A stretch of 64,000 nt of DNA from Prolixibacteraceae bacterium (GTDB taxonomy: Bacteria; Bacteroidota; Bacteroidia; Bacteroidales; Prolixibacteraceae): positions 62,001 through 126,000 of the forward strand of contig JANQHI010000033.1 of the NCBI GenBank assembly GCA_028282705.1, given 5' to 3'. Within the stretch, counting starts at the first letter, position 1. Every line of letters starts with the position of its first letter. Under the pieces are notes generated by a model that ran no database searches, was not told where the DNA came from, and saw only the letters and a program-made list of their open reading frames with translations. The position numbers and the translations under genes were made by a program. Shown piece after piece: positions 50,510 to 63,424 of this stretch.

Positions 50510-52449
50510 TGAGGGACTGGAGGTTTAACCATATCGATTTTTCAACTTACCCTTATTATGAAGGAGATGACTTGGGTGTATACTGGCAGCAACATCAAAC
50601 AGTATTCAGGATTTGGGCTCCTACTGCACTAAAAGTAGAATTAAGGCTTTATGAAAAGGGTAAGGGAGGCAAACCTTTCCTGAAACAACCATTAGAGAGG
50701 TCAGAAAATGGTACTTGGGTAACTATCCTCAGTGGGGACTTTGAAGGGAAGTATTATACTTTCAAAATCAATGATGGAGAATGGTTGCATGAAACCCCTG
50801 ATATTTATGCATGTTGTGTAGGAGTAAATGGGTTGCGTGGGCAAATATATGACCCAATGAAAACTAATCCTGTGGGCTGGGAAGAGGATAATTTCATATG
50901 GGACCTTCCTGCAACAGATGCTATTATTTATGAAACACATGTAAGGGATTTTTCAATTGCTGAAAATTCAGGCATCCAGCATAAAGGGAAGTATTTAGGC
51001 TTTACTGAAGCTGGCACTAGATCAAAAGAAGGATATGCCACAGGATTAAGCCACCTGAAAGAATTGGGGGTGACACATGTCCATTTGCTTCCAGTATCTG
51101 ATTTCCATACAGTGGATGAAGAAAAACCTTTAGAGAAATATAATTGGGGCTACGACCCTCAGCATTTTAATGCCCTTGAGGGGTCATATTCAACCAATCC
51201 ATATGATGGAACAATAAGGATCAGGGAGTTTAAACAGTTGGTAAAATCACTTCACAAGAATGGGCTGGGGGTTATCCTTGATGTGGTATATAACCATACT
51301 GGGTTGGTCAAAAACTCTGGTTTTAACCAAACAGTACCTGGTTATTTTTACCGCCAAAACCCTGATGGTACCTTTGCCAATGCCTCTGGATGTGGTAGTG
51401 AAATTGCCACAGAAAGGTTAATGGCAAGGAAGTTTATAATTGACTCATTAGTTTACTGGGTAAAAGAGTTCCATGTGGATGGTTTCCGTTTTGACCTGAT
51501 GGGCATTTTTGATTTGCAAACCATGCAGGAAATAAAGGAAAAACTGGTGCAAATAAAACCAGGGATACTTTTATATGGGGAAGGCTGGGCAGCAGATAAA
51601 AGCCCTATGCCAGAAAACCAAAGGGCTGTTAAAACCAATATGGCTGTACTGCCGGGGATTGCAGCATTTAATGATGATTTCAGAGATGCACTAAAAGGCT
51701 ATCAGGGGAATAAGAGAAATACAGGTTTTATAAGTGGGAAAACCCTTGGGGAGGAAGCTATAAAATTTGGCATAGCAGGAGCTACATACCACCCACAAAT
51801 TGTTTATGGGTATGTTGAATCTTCTGGTTCTGCCTGGGCTGATGAACCAAACCAATGTATAAATTATGTATCATGCCATGATAACCATACCCTGTGCGAT
51901 AAGCTATTGTTAAGTAACCCAAAAGCCTCAGAAGAGGAAATGAAAAAAATGGTGATGTTGGCTGGGGCAATGGTACTTACCTCACAAGGAATCCCTTTTT
52001 TACATGCTGGCATTGAGTTTTGTAGGACAAAGGGCGGGCATGGCAATTCATATAAATCACAGGATTCTGTTAACCAATTGGATTGGGAAAGGAAAACCAG
52101 GTATTATAATGTTTTTGAATATTATAAGAAATTAATACAACTAAGGAAAAACCACCCAGTATTCAGGATGGCTACTTCAGCACAGATAAGGGTGAACCTG
52201 GAGTTTTGCACAGCCTATAAGCCAGGCATTGTAGCTTATTGCCTCAAAGGGGAAGCTGTTGGTGATGAGTGGCAAAAGACCATTGTCTTATTTAATGGGG
52301 CAAAAGAACCTGCTATATGCCTAATCCCTTCAGGTGATTATAAAATTATTGCCAGGGGCAGTGAAATAAATGAAGCAGGTATTGCTAACCATTCAGGGCT
52401 GGAAATTGAAGTGCCAGCTATTTCCATGTTGCTGCTGGCAGGGAAGTGA
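50509..52449 (+). CDS. pulA: Type I pullulanase (GH13_14)
   Basis: 646 residues with no signal peptide, so cytoplasmic. A CBM48-like N-terminal domain (FRIWAPTALKVELRLY) precedes the GH13 barrel with the pullulanase motif YNWGYDPQ, catalytic region DGFRFDLMG (nucleophile Asp), GEGWAAD (Glu) and SCHDNHTL (second Asp). It debranches alpha-1,6 links of glycogen or imported glucans. The start is coupled to the preceding gene. Confidence 0.94.
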   Translation: MRDWRFNHIDFSTYPYYEGDDLGVYWQQHQTVFRIWAPTALKVELRLYEKGKGGKPFLKQPLERSENGTWVTILSGDFEGKYYTFKINDGEWLHETPDIYACCVGVNGLRGQIYDPMKTNPVGWEEDNFIWDLPATDAIIYETHVRDFSIAENSGIQHKGKYLGFTEAGTRSKEGYATGLSHLKELGVTHVHLLPVSDFHTVDEEKPLEKYNWGYDPQHFNALEGSYSTNPYDGTIRIREFKQLVKSLHKNGLGVILDVVYNHTGLVKNSGFNQTVPGYFYRQNPDGTFANASGCGSEIATERLMARKFIIDSLVYWVKEFHVDGFRFDLMGIFDLQTMQEIKEKLVQIKPGILLYGEGWAADKSPMPENQRAVKTNMAVLPGIAAFNDDFRDALKGYQGNKRNTGFISGKTLGEEAIKFGIAGATYHPQIVYGYVESSGSAWADEPNQCINYVSCHDNHTLCDKLLLSNPKASEEEMKKMVMLAGAMVLTSQGIPFLHAGIEFCRTKGGHGNSYKSQDSVNQLDWERKTRYYNVFEYYKKLIQLRKNHPVFRMATSAQIRVNLEFCTAYKPGIVAYCLKGEAVGDEWQKTIVLFNGAKEPAICLIPSGDYKIIARGSEINEAGIANHSGLEIEVPAISMLLLAGK

Positions 52450-52534
52450 TCAGAAAAGAAAATTGAAATCCTGGTCTTTTCTTTTAAATTTTTCTATAAT
52501 GCATTAGTGTGGATTAAGATATGAATTCTAATTT

Positions 52535-52750
52535 TATCCAATGTCCAGCATCTAGTATCCAGCACTCCGAATATAGTGATCAGCCATTAATATTTAGAGG
52601 AAATAGTGAGTTTTAGATGAAGAAAGGATTTAATGCTTTAATGAGTGAATACTTAAATGCATGAATGTTGAATATGGTCAAATCCAATTCATTCAGTTGA
52701 TTAATCTTGTATCCGCCAACAGCATCCAGTCTCTAGCATCCAGAAACTAG
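52535..52750. repeat. Intergenic short-motif cluster (ATCCAGC type)
   Basis: Around 52540-52570 and 52711-52750 the sequence repeats seven-base words such as ATCCAGC, ATCTAGT, ATCCAGT and CTAGCAT. The second cluster runs into the 3' end of ald. Between them lies AT-rich, non-coding sequence. Degenerate; looks like an intergenic repeat family. Confidence 0.5.
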
Positions 52751-53964
52751 AACACTGCCAACAGCAGGTCAATATCTTTGGCAGGGATATTAAATTCATT
52801 CCCCACATCATGGTTGGTAAGTATCCCATGGTAAATGTAGACCCCATTCCTAAAACCACGTGAGTTTTTAATGTAGTTGTCAACCCCACCACTGTCTCCA
52901 ATAGCCAGTAAAATGGGTATTAATATATTGCTCATTGAAATGGAAGCAGTTCTTGCTACCAAAGAAGGGATATTGGGTACACAATAGTGGACAACCCCAT
53001 GTTTTATGAAAGTAGGTTTGTTCAGGTCAGTACATTCTGAAGTTTCAAAGCAGCCTCCCTGGCTTATATTCAAGTCAATTAACACAGTGCCATCTTTCAT
53101 GGTTTGCACCATTTCTTCAGATACCTTAAATTTGGGCCTGACATTAAATGACATGGCTCCAATTACAGCATCTGCAGAAACAAGGGCTTTCTTCAGTACT
53201 TTAGGATAAAACACAGAAGTAAAAATGCGTTGCCCCAACCTTTCTTCCAGGTTACTCAAGTCCTGCACAGAACTATCAAAAACCTTTACCATAACACCAA
53301 GCCCAAGGGCTCCACGTGCTGCAAACTCAGCTGCTGTACCCGAACCAATTATAACCAACTCGGCAGGGGTAATCCCTGTTACATCACCAAAAAGGACACC
53401 TTTGCCTTTCCTTGACTTGCTCATAAACTCGCTGGCAATGGTAGTGGAAACAATGCCTGATATCTGGCTCATTTGGTGTACCACAGGGAAAAAACCAGTT
53501 TCATCCTGCATATATTCATAGGCAATGGTAGTGACTTTTTTCTTCATCAGCTTTTGAATAGAATCACTACAATGAGCCTGCATTTGCATACTGGATATAA
53601 TGGTTTGGTTGCCCCTAAGCATATCAATTTCATCACAATCAAAAGGGGATATCCTGAGGATAATATCACACTGGAAAACCTCTTCTTTTTTCTCAACTAT
53701 TACAGCACCTGCTTCCCTGTATGTTTCATCAAGGTAGCTGGCTGAATTTCCAGCATTTGATTCCAGCAATATTTCATGTCCATATGATGCAAGCAATTCT
53801 ACTGCCTGTGGTGTTAGAGGTACTCTATGTTCAACCTTTGAATGGTCAGAAGGAATCCCAATTTTTATTTTTTGCCCTTTGGTTTTTATTTCCAACATCT
53901 CCTCTTTAGGAAGGAGCATGGTTTTTGGAAGAGAAATGTTTTTTTGTTTTTCCTTGCCGGCCAT
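52747..53964 (-). CDS. ald: Alanine dehydrogenase family protein
   Basis: 405 residues. Two-domain AlaDH/PNT-N fold: N-terminal IGIPSDHSKVEHRVPLTP (RxPLTP), catalytic His region SMQMQAHCSD and the Rossmann GSGTAAEFAARGA. It converts alanine to pyruvate and ammonia with NAD. The N-terminal 30 residues form an extra lysine-rich segment. Downstream end overlaps the intergenic repeat cluster; upstream lies tsaE in the same direction with 125 bases between, a known Bacteroidota neighbourhood. Confidence 0.88.
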   Translation of the reverse strand: MAGKEKQKNISLPKTMLLPKEEMLEIKTKGQKIKIGIPSDHSKVEHRVPLTPQAVELLASYGHEILLESNAGNSASYLDETYREAGAVIVEKKEEVFQCDIILRISPFDCDEIDMLRGNQTIISSMQMQAHCSDSIQKLMKKKVTTIAYEYMQDETGFFPVVHQMSQISGIVSTTIASEFMSKSRKGKGVLFGDVTGITPAELVIIGSGTAAEFAARGALGLGVMVKVFDSSVQDLSNLEERLGQRIFTSVFYPKVLKKALVSADAVIGAMSFNVRPKFKVSEEMVQTMKDGTVLIDLNISQGGCFETSECTDLNKPTFIKHGVVHYCVPNIPSLVARTASISMSNILIPILLAIGDSGGVDNYIKNSRGFRNGVYIYHGILTNHDVGNEFNIPAKDIDLLLAVF

Positions 53965-54089
53965 AGTTTATTTTTTAAGCTTTACAAGTTACACTCAAAT
54001 GCTGAATTTTCAAAATGGGTTGTTTTAAATTGTTAGGCAATTAATTTTGTAAATGGTAGCTTATTGAAGGATATTGCACTTCCTATTGT

Positions 54090-54512
54090 TTAGTTTGCAA
54101 CAATCTTCCTACTTTCGTTTTCCAACACCTCTATATGCACTTCAACTATATTATCAGGTAGTATAGATCCAATTTTCTCAGGCCATTCAATCAGGCAATA
54201 GTTTCCACTATATAGGTAGTCTTCATAGCCAAGGTCATATGCTTCCTCAACCCCTTTTATCCTATAAAAATCAAAATGGTATATAGGGCTTAGTTCTTGT
54301 GACGAATATTCATTGATGATGGCAAATGTTGGGCTGGTAACATAATCTTCAGACCCCAGAACTTTGCAAACTGCCTGTATGAAAGTAGTTTTTCCTGCCC
54401 CCATTTTCCCATAAAAAGCAAAAACCCTTTTTTTAGGGAATGTAGAAACAAGTTGTTGGGCTGCCTCTTGCAGTTGGGCAATTGAAGTTGCTGTTACAGA
54501 ATACATGTGCAT
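54090..54512 (-). CDS. tsaE: tRNA threonylcarbamoyladenosine biosynthesis ATPase TsaE
   Basis: 140 residues. Walker A GKMGAGKTT, TSPTFAIINEY and the HFDFYRIK and LIEWPEKI motifs of TsaE are present. It supports the TsaD/TsaB complex in making t6A of tRNAs that read ANN codons. Typical length. Divergent from gcvH. Confidence 0.94.
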   Translation of the reverse strand: MHMYSVTATSIAQLQEAAQQLVSTFPKKRVFAFYGKMGAGKTTFIQAVCKVLGSEDYVTSPTFAIINEYSSQELSPIYHFDFYRIKGVEEAYDLGYEDYLYSGNYCLIEWPEKIGSILPDNIVEVHIEVLENESRKIVAN

Positions 54513-54630
54513 ATTAATTTCTGCAATGATACTAAATTATTTGGAAGTAGTGGGCAGTAGATTTCTATTTTGTATTTGCTCTTTATAGCTTTCAAAAGGT
54601 AAGAGGGTAGGATAAATTCAATGACCTTTA

Positions 54631-54664
54631 TTGGGTTTTTATTCCTTAAAATGTATTAATTTTG
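54631..54664 (+). promoter_or_regulatory. Bacteroidota promoter of gcvH
   Basis: TTG (54631-54633), 23-base spacer, TAATTTTG (54657-54664). The start codon lies 58 bases downstream; no glycine riboswitch is visible in the short leader. Confidence 0.6.
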
Positions 54665-54722
54665 GAACAATTTGAAAATCAAAAAATAACGCGTATTTTT
54701 CATACCATTAAAAATAAAACAA

Positions 54723-55103
54723 ATGAACATACCAGAAAATCTAAAGTATACTCAGGATCATGAATGGGTTCGTGTAGAGGGAGATGTAGCAATAATTGGG
54801 GTTACTGACTTTGCACAAGGTGAATTAGGAGATGTTGTTTTTGTTGAAATAGAAACAGAAGGGGAAGAGCTTGAAAAGGGCGAGACTTTTGGGACAGTTG
54901 AGGCAGTAAAAACAGTTTCTGATTTATTTATGCCTATGGGAGGAGAAGTTGCCGAGGTAAATGAGGGATTGGCTGATGAACCTGAGTTGGTTAATAAAGA
55001 CCCTTATGGAGAAGGTTGGATGATTAAAATTAAAATTGCTGATACAGCAGAACTTGAGGAGTTACTTTCTCCTAAAGCCTATAAAGAAATGATTGAAGCA
55101 TAA
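54723..55103 (+). CDS. gcvH: Glycine cleavage system H protein
   Basis: 126 residues. The lipoyl lysine is in TVEAVKTVSDL (hairpin apex), with EWVRVEGDVAIIGVTDFAQ and the LGDVVFVE segment typical of GcvH. It shuttles the aminomethyl group between the P, T and L proteins; none of these are next to it here. lplA at 24672 can supply its lipoyl group. A terminator follows. Confidence 0.95.
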   Translation: MNIPENLKYTQDHEWVRVEGDVAIIGVTDFAQGELGDVVFVEIETEGEELEKGETFGTVEAVKTVSDLFMPMGGEVAEVNEGLADEPELVNKDPYGEGWMIKIKIADTAELEELLSPKAYKEMIEA

Positions 55104-55126
55104 AAGCTTGTGTGTTTTAAATAGTT

Positions 55127-55153
55127 AAGGCATCCATTTTGGATGCCTTTTTT
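55127..55153 (+). terminator. Terminator of gcvH
   Basis: Stem AGGCATCC / GGATGCCT with a four-base loop and six T after it. Confidence 0.85.
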
Positions 55154-55183
55154 ATGCAGTTTAGAGGGATATCTTGTAGGTTA

Positions 55184-55219
55184 AAAAGAAAACCCCTAAC
55201 AAACTCTGCTAAGGGTTTT
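55184..55219 (-). terminator. Terminator of nrdJ
   Basis: AAAACCC...GGGTTTTT hairpin with a long loop; a T-rich stretch follows on the reverse strand. Also has T run on the + strand, so it may work in both directions. Confidence 0.6.
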
Positions 55220-55240
55220 TCTTAAGTTTTTGAAAAAAAC

Positions 55241-57796
55241 TTATCCGCATTTTGACGAACCACAATCTTTACATGTCAGGCATCCTTCCTGATAAATGAT
55301 ATTTTCTGACCCACACTCGCCACAAGTGGTATCTTCAGCAATGGTGCCATTTGGGACATATTTTTTCAATGCCCTTGCAACACCTGCTTTCCAAGAATTT
55401 ATAGTTTCATTATCAAACTGAAGGCTGGATACCAACTCAATTACTTTATGGATTGGCATTCCATGGCGCAAGACACTTGAGATTAGTTTCGCGTAATTCC
55501 AGAACACAGGGTTAAACTTGTATGATAACCCTTCTATAGTAGTCTTATACCCACGCTTGTTGGTATATTGGAAGTCATATCTTGAGGTATTATCCTCATC
55601 ATAACTTTTAAGTATTTTCCCTTTGGTAATTGACCTTGGCAACAGTATCCCATCTTCATCATCAGATAATCCTGTAAAAATTTCATAGGGTTTTTCATTC
55701 ATCAGCCCAATGAATGCAATCCATTTTTCCTTGTTGTTTTGGAACCTTACTACATCTGCTTCCAAAATTTCAGGGCGTTTGGTTGGGAGTGCAGTTTTAT
55801 CTTCTTTCTTCTCGCTTTTGTTTGAAATCAAAACTCCTGACCGTGACCCTTCCCTATAAACAGTTACTCCTTTGCATCCACTTTTCCATGCTTCCATGTA
55901 TAATTCCCCTACCAAATCTTCACTTACATCAGTTGGTAGGTTAATAGTTACACTTATTGAGTGGTCAACCCATTTTTGTATCCTTCCCTGCATTTTTACT
56001 TTTGCGAGCCAATCCACATCATTTGAAGTGGCTTTGTAGTAAGGAGACTTACTGATCAGCACATCAATTTCATCATCAGAATAGAGTTTGTTGGTATCAT
56101 AACCATTTACCTCCATCCAATCTTTAAATTTGTGGTGGAATACAATATACTCTTCCCAGTTATCGCCAACTTCATCAACAAAATCAACCCTGACCCCTTT
56201 GTCATTAGGGTTCACTTTCCTGCGCCTTTTATAAACTGGCATAAAAACAGGTTCTATCCCTGAAGTTGTTTGGGTCATCAGGCTGGTTGTACCTGTTGGG
56301 GCTATGGTTAACAAGGCTATATTCCTTCTCCCATGTTTTACCATGTCCTCATAAATTTCAGGGTCAGCTTGCTTTATCCTGTTTATTAATGGGTTATTAG
56401 CCTCCCTCGCCGGGTCATAAATGGTAAAAGCTCCGCGGGTTTTGGCAAGGTTTATTGATGAACGATAAGATTCAAGTGTAATTGTTTTGTGGATTTCTTC
56501 AGAAAAATCAGTAGCATTTTCACTACCATAACGTAAACCAAGTGCTGCAAGCATATCACCTTCTGCTGTGATCCCTATTCCTGTCCTGCGCCCTTCTTTA
56601 GCTTTTGTCTTGATGTTATGCCAGAGTCTTTTTTCTGTGTATTTTATTTCTTCATTTTCAGGGTCATCATTAATTTTTTCAGTGATTGCGTCAATTTTTT
56701 CTAACTCAAGGTCAATGATATCATCCATTATCCTTTGGGCATAATGGATATGTTCCTTGAAAAGTTCAAAATTGAATTTAGCTTCTTTTGTAAAAGGTTT
56801 TTCAACATAAGAGTAAAGGTTTATTGCTAATAACCTGCAACTATCATACGGGCACAATGGGATTTCACCACAAGGGTTGGTTGATACAGTTTTATAACCT
56901 AGGTCTGCATAACAATCTGGCACTGACTCGTTAATTATGGTATCCCAGAAAAGTATCCCTGGTTCAGCTGATTTCCATGCATTATGGATGATTTTCCTCC
57001 AAAGGTCATTGGCATCAATTTCTTTTTTATATACAGGCTCTTTAGACTCAATTGGGTATTTCTGGGTGTATGGGCTGGATTGCTCTACAGCCTTCATGAA
57101 TTCGTCATGGATTTTCACTGAAACGTTTGCCCCAGTTACTTTTCCCTGGCTCATTTTGGCATCAATAAATTTCTCTGAATCAGGATGTTTGACTGATACA
57201 GACAGCATAAGCGCACCACGCCTGCCATCTTGAGCCACTTCGCGGGTCGAGTTGGAGTACCTTTCCATAAAAGGGACAATACCTGTTGAGGTAAGTGCTG
57301 AATTCTTCACAGGGGAACCTTGGGGACGAATATGAGAAAGGTCATGCCCAACTCCTCCACGCCGTTTCATTAGTTGTACTTGTTCCTGGTCGATTTTCAT
57401 AATCCCACCATAAGAATCAGATTTTCCATCATTCCCAACCACGAAACAGTTTGAAAGGGAAGCAATTTGGTAATCATTGCCAATACCTGTCATTGGACCT
57501 CCTTGAGGGACTATATATTTAAAACCCTTTAGTACATTATAAATTTCTTCTTCGGTAAGGGGGTTGGCATACTTTTGCTCTATCCTTGCAATCTCTTTAG
57601 CAAGCCTTTTGTGCATATCGTCTGGAGAAAGTTCATATAAATTTCCAAACGAATCTTTTAAAGCATACTTATTAATCCAAACCCTGGCTGCTAAATCATC
57701 TCCTTTAAAATACTTTAATGAGGCCTCAAATGCTTCTTCTTGTGAGTAAATTTTCCTTCCTGTAGAGGCTCTTACAGTTACTTCGTTCGATGCCAT
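55241..57796 (-). CDS. nrdJ: Adenosylcobalamin-dependent ribonucleotide reductase
   Basis: 851 residues. Active-site features of class II RNR: SLSNCFVVG, the NPCGE loop (STNPCGEIPLC) with the radical Cys, and the C-terminal four-Cys ribbon (CGECGSEN, CLTCKDCGSSKCG) that carries the redox or zinc site. It makes deoxynucleotides without oxygen using B12, fitting a low-oxygen lifestyle. I see no cobalamin riboswitch in its leader. No nrdR/nrdAB elsewhere in the window. Confidence 0.95.
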   Translation of the reverse strand: MASNEVTVRASTGRKIYSQEEAFEASLKYFKGDDLAARVWINKYALKDSFGNLYELSPDDMHKRLAKEIARIEQKYANPLTEEEIYNVLKGFKYIVPQGGPMTGIGNDYQIASLSNCFVVGNDGKSDSYGGIMKIDQEQVQLMKRRGGVGHDLSHIRPQGSPVKNSALTSTGIVPFMERYSNSTREVAQDGRRGALMLSVSVKHPDSEKFIDAKMSQGKVTGANVSVKIHDEFMKAVEQSSPYTQKYPIESKEPVYKKEIDANDLWRKIIHNAWKSAEPGILFWDTIINESVPDCYADLGYKTVSTNPCGEIPLCPYDSCRLLAINLYSYVEKPFTKEAKFNFELFKEHIHYAQRIMDDIIDLELEKIDAITEKINDDPENEEIKYTEKRLWHNIKTKAKEGRRTGIGITAEGDMLAALGLRYGSENATDFSEEIHKTITLESYRSSINLAKTRGAFTIYDPAREANNPLINRIKQADPEIYEDMVKHGRRNIALLTIAPTGTTSLMTQTTSGIEPVFMPVYKRRRKVNPNDKGVRVDFVDEVGDNWEEYIVFHHKFKDWMEVNGYDTNKLYSDDEIDVLISKSPYYKATSNDVDWLAKVKMQGRIQKWVDHSISVTINLPTDVSEDLVGELYMEAWKSGCKGVTVYREGSRSGVLISNKSEKKEDKTALPTKRPEILEADVVRFQNNKEKWIAFIGLMNEKPYEIFTGLSDDEDGILLPRSITKGKILKSYDEDNTSRYDFQYTNKRGYKTTIEGLSYKFNPVFWNYAKLISSVLRHGMPIHKVIELVSSLQFDNETINSWKAGVARALKKYVPNGTIAEDTTCGECGSENIIYQEGCLTCKDCGSSKCG

Positions 57797-58130
57797 AAGT
57801 TAATTCAAAAATTGTTTAAGTTAACAGATAATTAAAGCTGGATTTCCTTAAAAATTCCAGCTTGGTAAAAACGTCCATTGCAAGATAGGGCACAAAACAA
57901 AAAAACGGAATACTTTTTTTAAAAAAGAAATTAAAAGTTATCAACTTTGAAGTGTTATATTGCACATATACAGGAAGTTATATATTTGATAATGCAGAAA
58001 AGTTTACCAAAATGGTATTTTTTTGAAAAAAAGTATTGCAAAATCCAACCTAAATATTAATGAAAAATCTTTTAAAAAACCGAGTATTTTATTTGAAAAT
58101 TTGGGAGGGAAAACTTGGTGATAAAATACA
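57797..58130. other. Leader and spacer between nrdJ and kdtA
   Basis: The region contains a hairpin AAGCTGGA / TCCAGCTT (57835-57863) in the nrdJ leader, 39-66 bases before its start codon, of unknown role. No NrdR box or cobalamin riboswitch is evident; the remainder is AT-rich non-coding sequence. Confidence 0.45.
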
Positions 58131-59369
58131 TTAAATGTTGAAAACTTTTTTTATAATAATTGGGGTTGCACCCAGGTTTTTTTCAATGAATTTCAGGCTT
58201 GATTTTCCTGCTTCCTTCATCCTGCCTTTGTTGTTCAAAAATCCTTCAAAAATTGAACCAAGTTCTTTGTAGCTATTAATTGAAAATGCGCCACCCTCAG
58301 CAATTAAATTACAGGCTTCATCAAATTTTGTATAATTTGGGCCAAAAACAACAGGTATTCCATAAGTTGCAGCTTCCAAAATGTTGTGTATGCCTACACC
58401 AAAACCGCCTCCTATGTAGGCTATGTCTCCATATTGATATAAGGATGAAAGTATCCCTATGGAGTCAATAACCAAAACCATGTTATTAACAATGTTAATT
58501 TCATCTTTTTGGCTAAACCTAACTGATGGGGCTGTTAATGATTGTTGAATCCTGTTAATATTGTTTTCTGAAACCTCATGAGGGGCAATGATAAATTTTG
58601 TATTCCCTTTGTGATTGTTAATAAACCTGGTAATTAGCTCCTCATCTGGTTTCCACGAGCTTCCTATAATAATAAGTTGGCTTTCTACTTTGAATTCATT
58701 AATAACTGGGAAACTCTTAGCAGAAGAGGCTATTGCAGCTACCCTGTCAAACCTGGTGTCTCCTGTAATAGTATAATTGCTGATGCCAATTTTAGCAAGC
58801 AGTTCAGCTGATTTTTGGTTCTGGACAAAAAAATGGGAAAAAGCTTTTAAGCTTCTCCTATACCATTTACCCAATAGGTGGGGTTTAAAAAAATGCTGCC
58901 CTTCCCTGAATATTGCTGAAACAGAATAAAGAGGGATGCCTCTTTTTTTTACTTCAGTAATGTAATGGTACCAAAATTCATATTTTATAAACAGGGCTGT
59001 TTCAGGGTTTACAATGTCCAGGAACTTTTTTACATTCCTTTTTGTATCAACAGGCAGGTAACACACAACATCAGCATGTGGGTAATTTTTTCTGATTTCG
59101 TAACCTGAAGGAGAAAAAAAGGTAAGCAGGATGGGTTTTTCAGGAAGCTTTAACTTCACCTCTTCCAATACTGGGCGGCATTGTTCAAATTCACCTAAAG
59201 ATGCACAATGAAACCAGGTATATCTTTTCCCTGTGTCAATTTTTGCTTTCAGTTGTGATTGCCAGTTTTTACGGCCCTTAACAAATAAATGTGCTTTTCT
59301 ATTAAATAAGGAAGCAATCCTGATAAGCAGGGAATAAATAAAAATGCCAATATTATATAGTATTACCAT
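58131..59369 (-). CDS. kdtA: 3-deoxy-D-manno-octulosonic acid transferase
   Basis: 412 residues. One N-terminal membrane-associated helix, the catalytic Glu in CASLGEFEQCRPV, and the C-terminal GT-B donor-binding region (GGGFGVGIHNILEAATYGIPVVFG). It adds Kdo to lipid IVA on the inner face of the membrane during lipid A-core synthesis. Full length. Confidence 0.94.
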   Translation of the reverse strand: MVILYNIGIFIYSLLIRIASLFNRKAHLFVKGRKNWQSQLKAKIDTGKRYTWFHCASLGEFEQCRPVLEEVKLKLPEKPILLTFFSPSGYEIRKNYPHADVVCYLPVDTKRNVKKFLDIVNPETALFIKYEFWYHYITEVKKRGIPLYSVSAIFREGQHFFKPHLLGKWYRRSLKAFSHFFVQNQKSAELLAKIGISNYTITGDTRFDRVAAIASSAKSFPVINEFKVESQLIIIGSSWKPDEELITRFINNHKGNTKFIIAPHEVSENNINRIQQSLTAPSVRFSQKDEINIVNNMVLVIDSIGILSSLYQYGDIAYIGGGFGVGIHNILEAATYGIPVVFGPNYTKFDEACNLIAEGGAFSINSYKELGSIFEGFLNNKGRMKEAGKSSLKFIEKNLGATPIIIKKVFNI

Positions 59370-59492
59370 GAGTTAAATATTCACAAGGCAAAAGTAACAG
59401 TATTGTTTTGAATTGAGAAAAATGAAGTACATGATTATTTACCAACATTAACCATGGAACCAAAATAAGTTTATGAATTAATGCCAAATGCT

Positions 59493-60197
59493 TTAAGCCT
59501 TATTTTGCTTTATCCTGAACCTGGTCAAAAAATATTGATATAAAGTGGTATTCATTAATAGCAAAAGGAATAACCACACAAAATCTTCAACAGGGATTGA
59601 AAACAGTTGTATCCCTAAAATATGCCCTTCATGGTAGTGTTTCAATGATAAAGGGCTGCCAATATGGTAAACCAGGTAAAAAATTGCAGCTATTACAAGA
59701 GTGAGGTAAAAGCTTGTATAATAAGGCTTAAAATGGTTCCTGAAAATGGTATATCCCAGGTAGGCAGCAGTAAAAAGGGAAGCAGTAAATGTGTATAGTT
59801 TTTGGCTATTCAGGTAAGCAAGTATACCAAATATTACAAGCAGCAAAAGGCTTACAACAACAAAAACATTATCAAAGAAAATGCCCTGGAGTTTTACTTT
59901 CAACTGTTCATAAATATAAAAACTAAAGAATGGTAAAACAATTAGCAGTATCCACCTTTTAAAGGGAATATTGGCTATTGATAACCCAGTAAATAGTTCA
60001 GTTTCATTGTAATTCCATATCCCTGCTGAAGTAAAACGCATATCCCAAAATAGGTAAATCAGCCCTGAGATTAAAATAGCAGGTATGGCAGCTACCCATT
60101 TTTTATAGTAGTTGGTAGTTTTTCTAAAACTCAGTACAATAGTAATAGCTAACAAAGTTGAGGCTAATGCAATCCTGTAATATCCCTCGATAACCAT
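59493..60197 (-). CDS. Lycopene-cyclase-domain (CarR/CrtYcd-like) membrane protein
   Basis: 234 residues with about seven TM segments. Two tandem lycopene-cyclase domain units are seen: the first with FWDMRFTSAGIWNYNE and the second with HEGHILGIQLFSIPVEDFVWLF. The fused two-domain form is expected to cyclise lycopene ends to beta-carotene. The motifs are looser than in known cyclases, so function is likely but not certain. It starts 6 bases after the beta-galactosidase stop, the end of a tight operon; no other carotenoid gene lies in the window. Confidence 0.75.
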   Translation of the reverse strand: MVIEGYYRIALASTLLAITIVLSFRKTTNYYKKWVAAIPAILISGLIYLFWDMRFTSAGIWNYNETELFTGLSIANIPFKRWILLIVLPFFSFYIYEQLKVKLQGIFFDNVFVVVSLLLLVIFGILAYLNSQKLYTFTASLFTAAYLGYTIFRNHFKPYYTSFYLTLVIAAIFYLVYHIGSPLSLKHYHEGHILGIQLFSIPVEDFVWLFLLLLMNTTLYQYFLTRFRIKQNKA

Positions 60198-60203
60198 AAG
60201 GTT

Positions 60204-63350
<3,147 letters not shown>

Positions 63351-63424
63351 TTAAAAATATAAGGCTCAAATGTAATAAATTATTTATCACCCATTAAAAT
63401 GTGTTTTCATGAATAGCAAAATTG

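Noticed and set aside
54513..54722. Glycine riboswitch before gcvH
   Set aside because: The leader after the promoter is only about 50 bases, too short, and has no matching elements.
57797..58130. Cobalamin riboswitch before nrdJ
   Set aside because: No conserved B12-box or pseudoknot-like elements; only a short hairpin.
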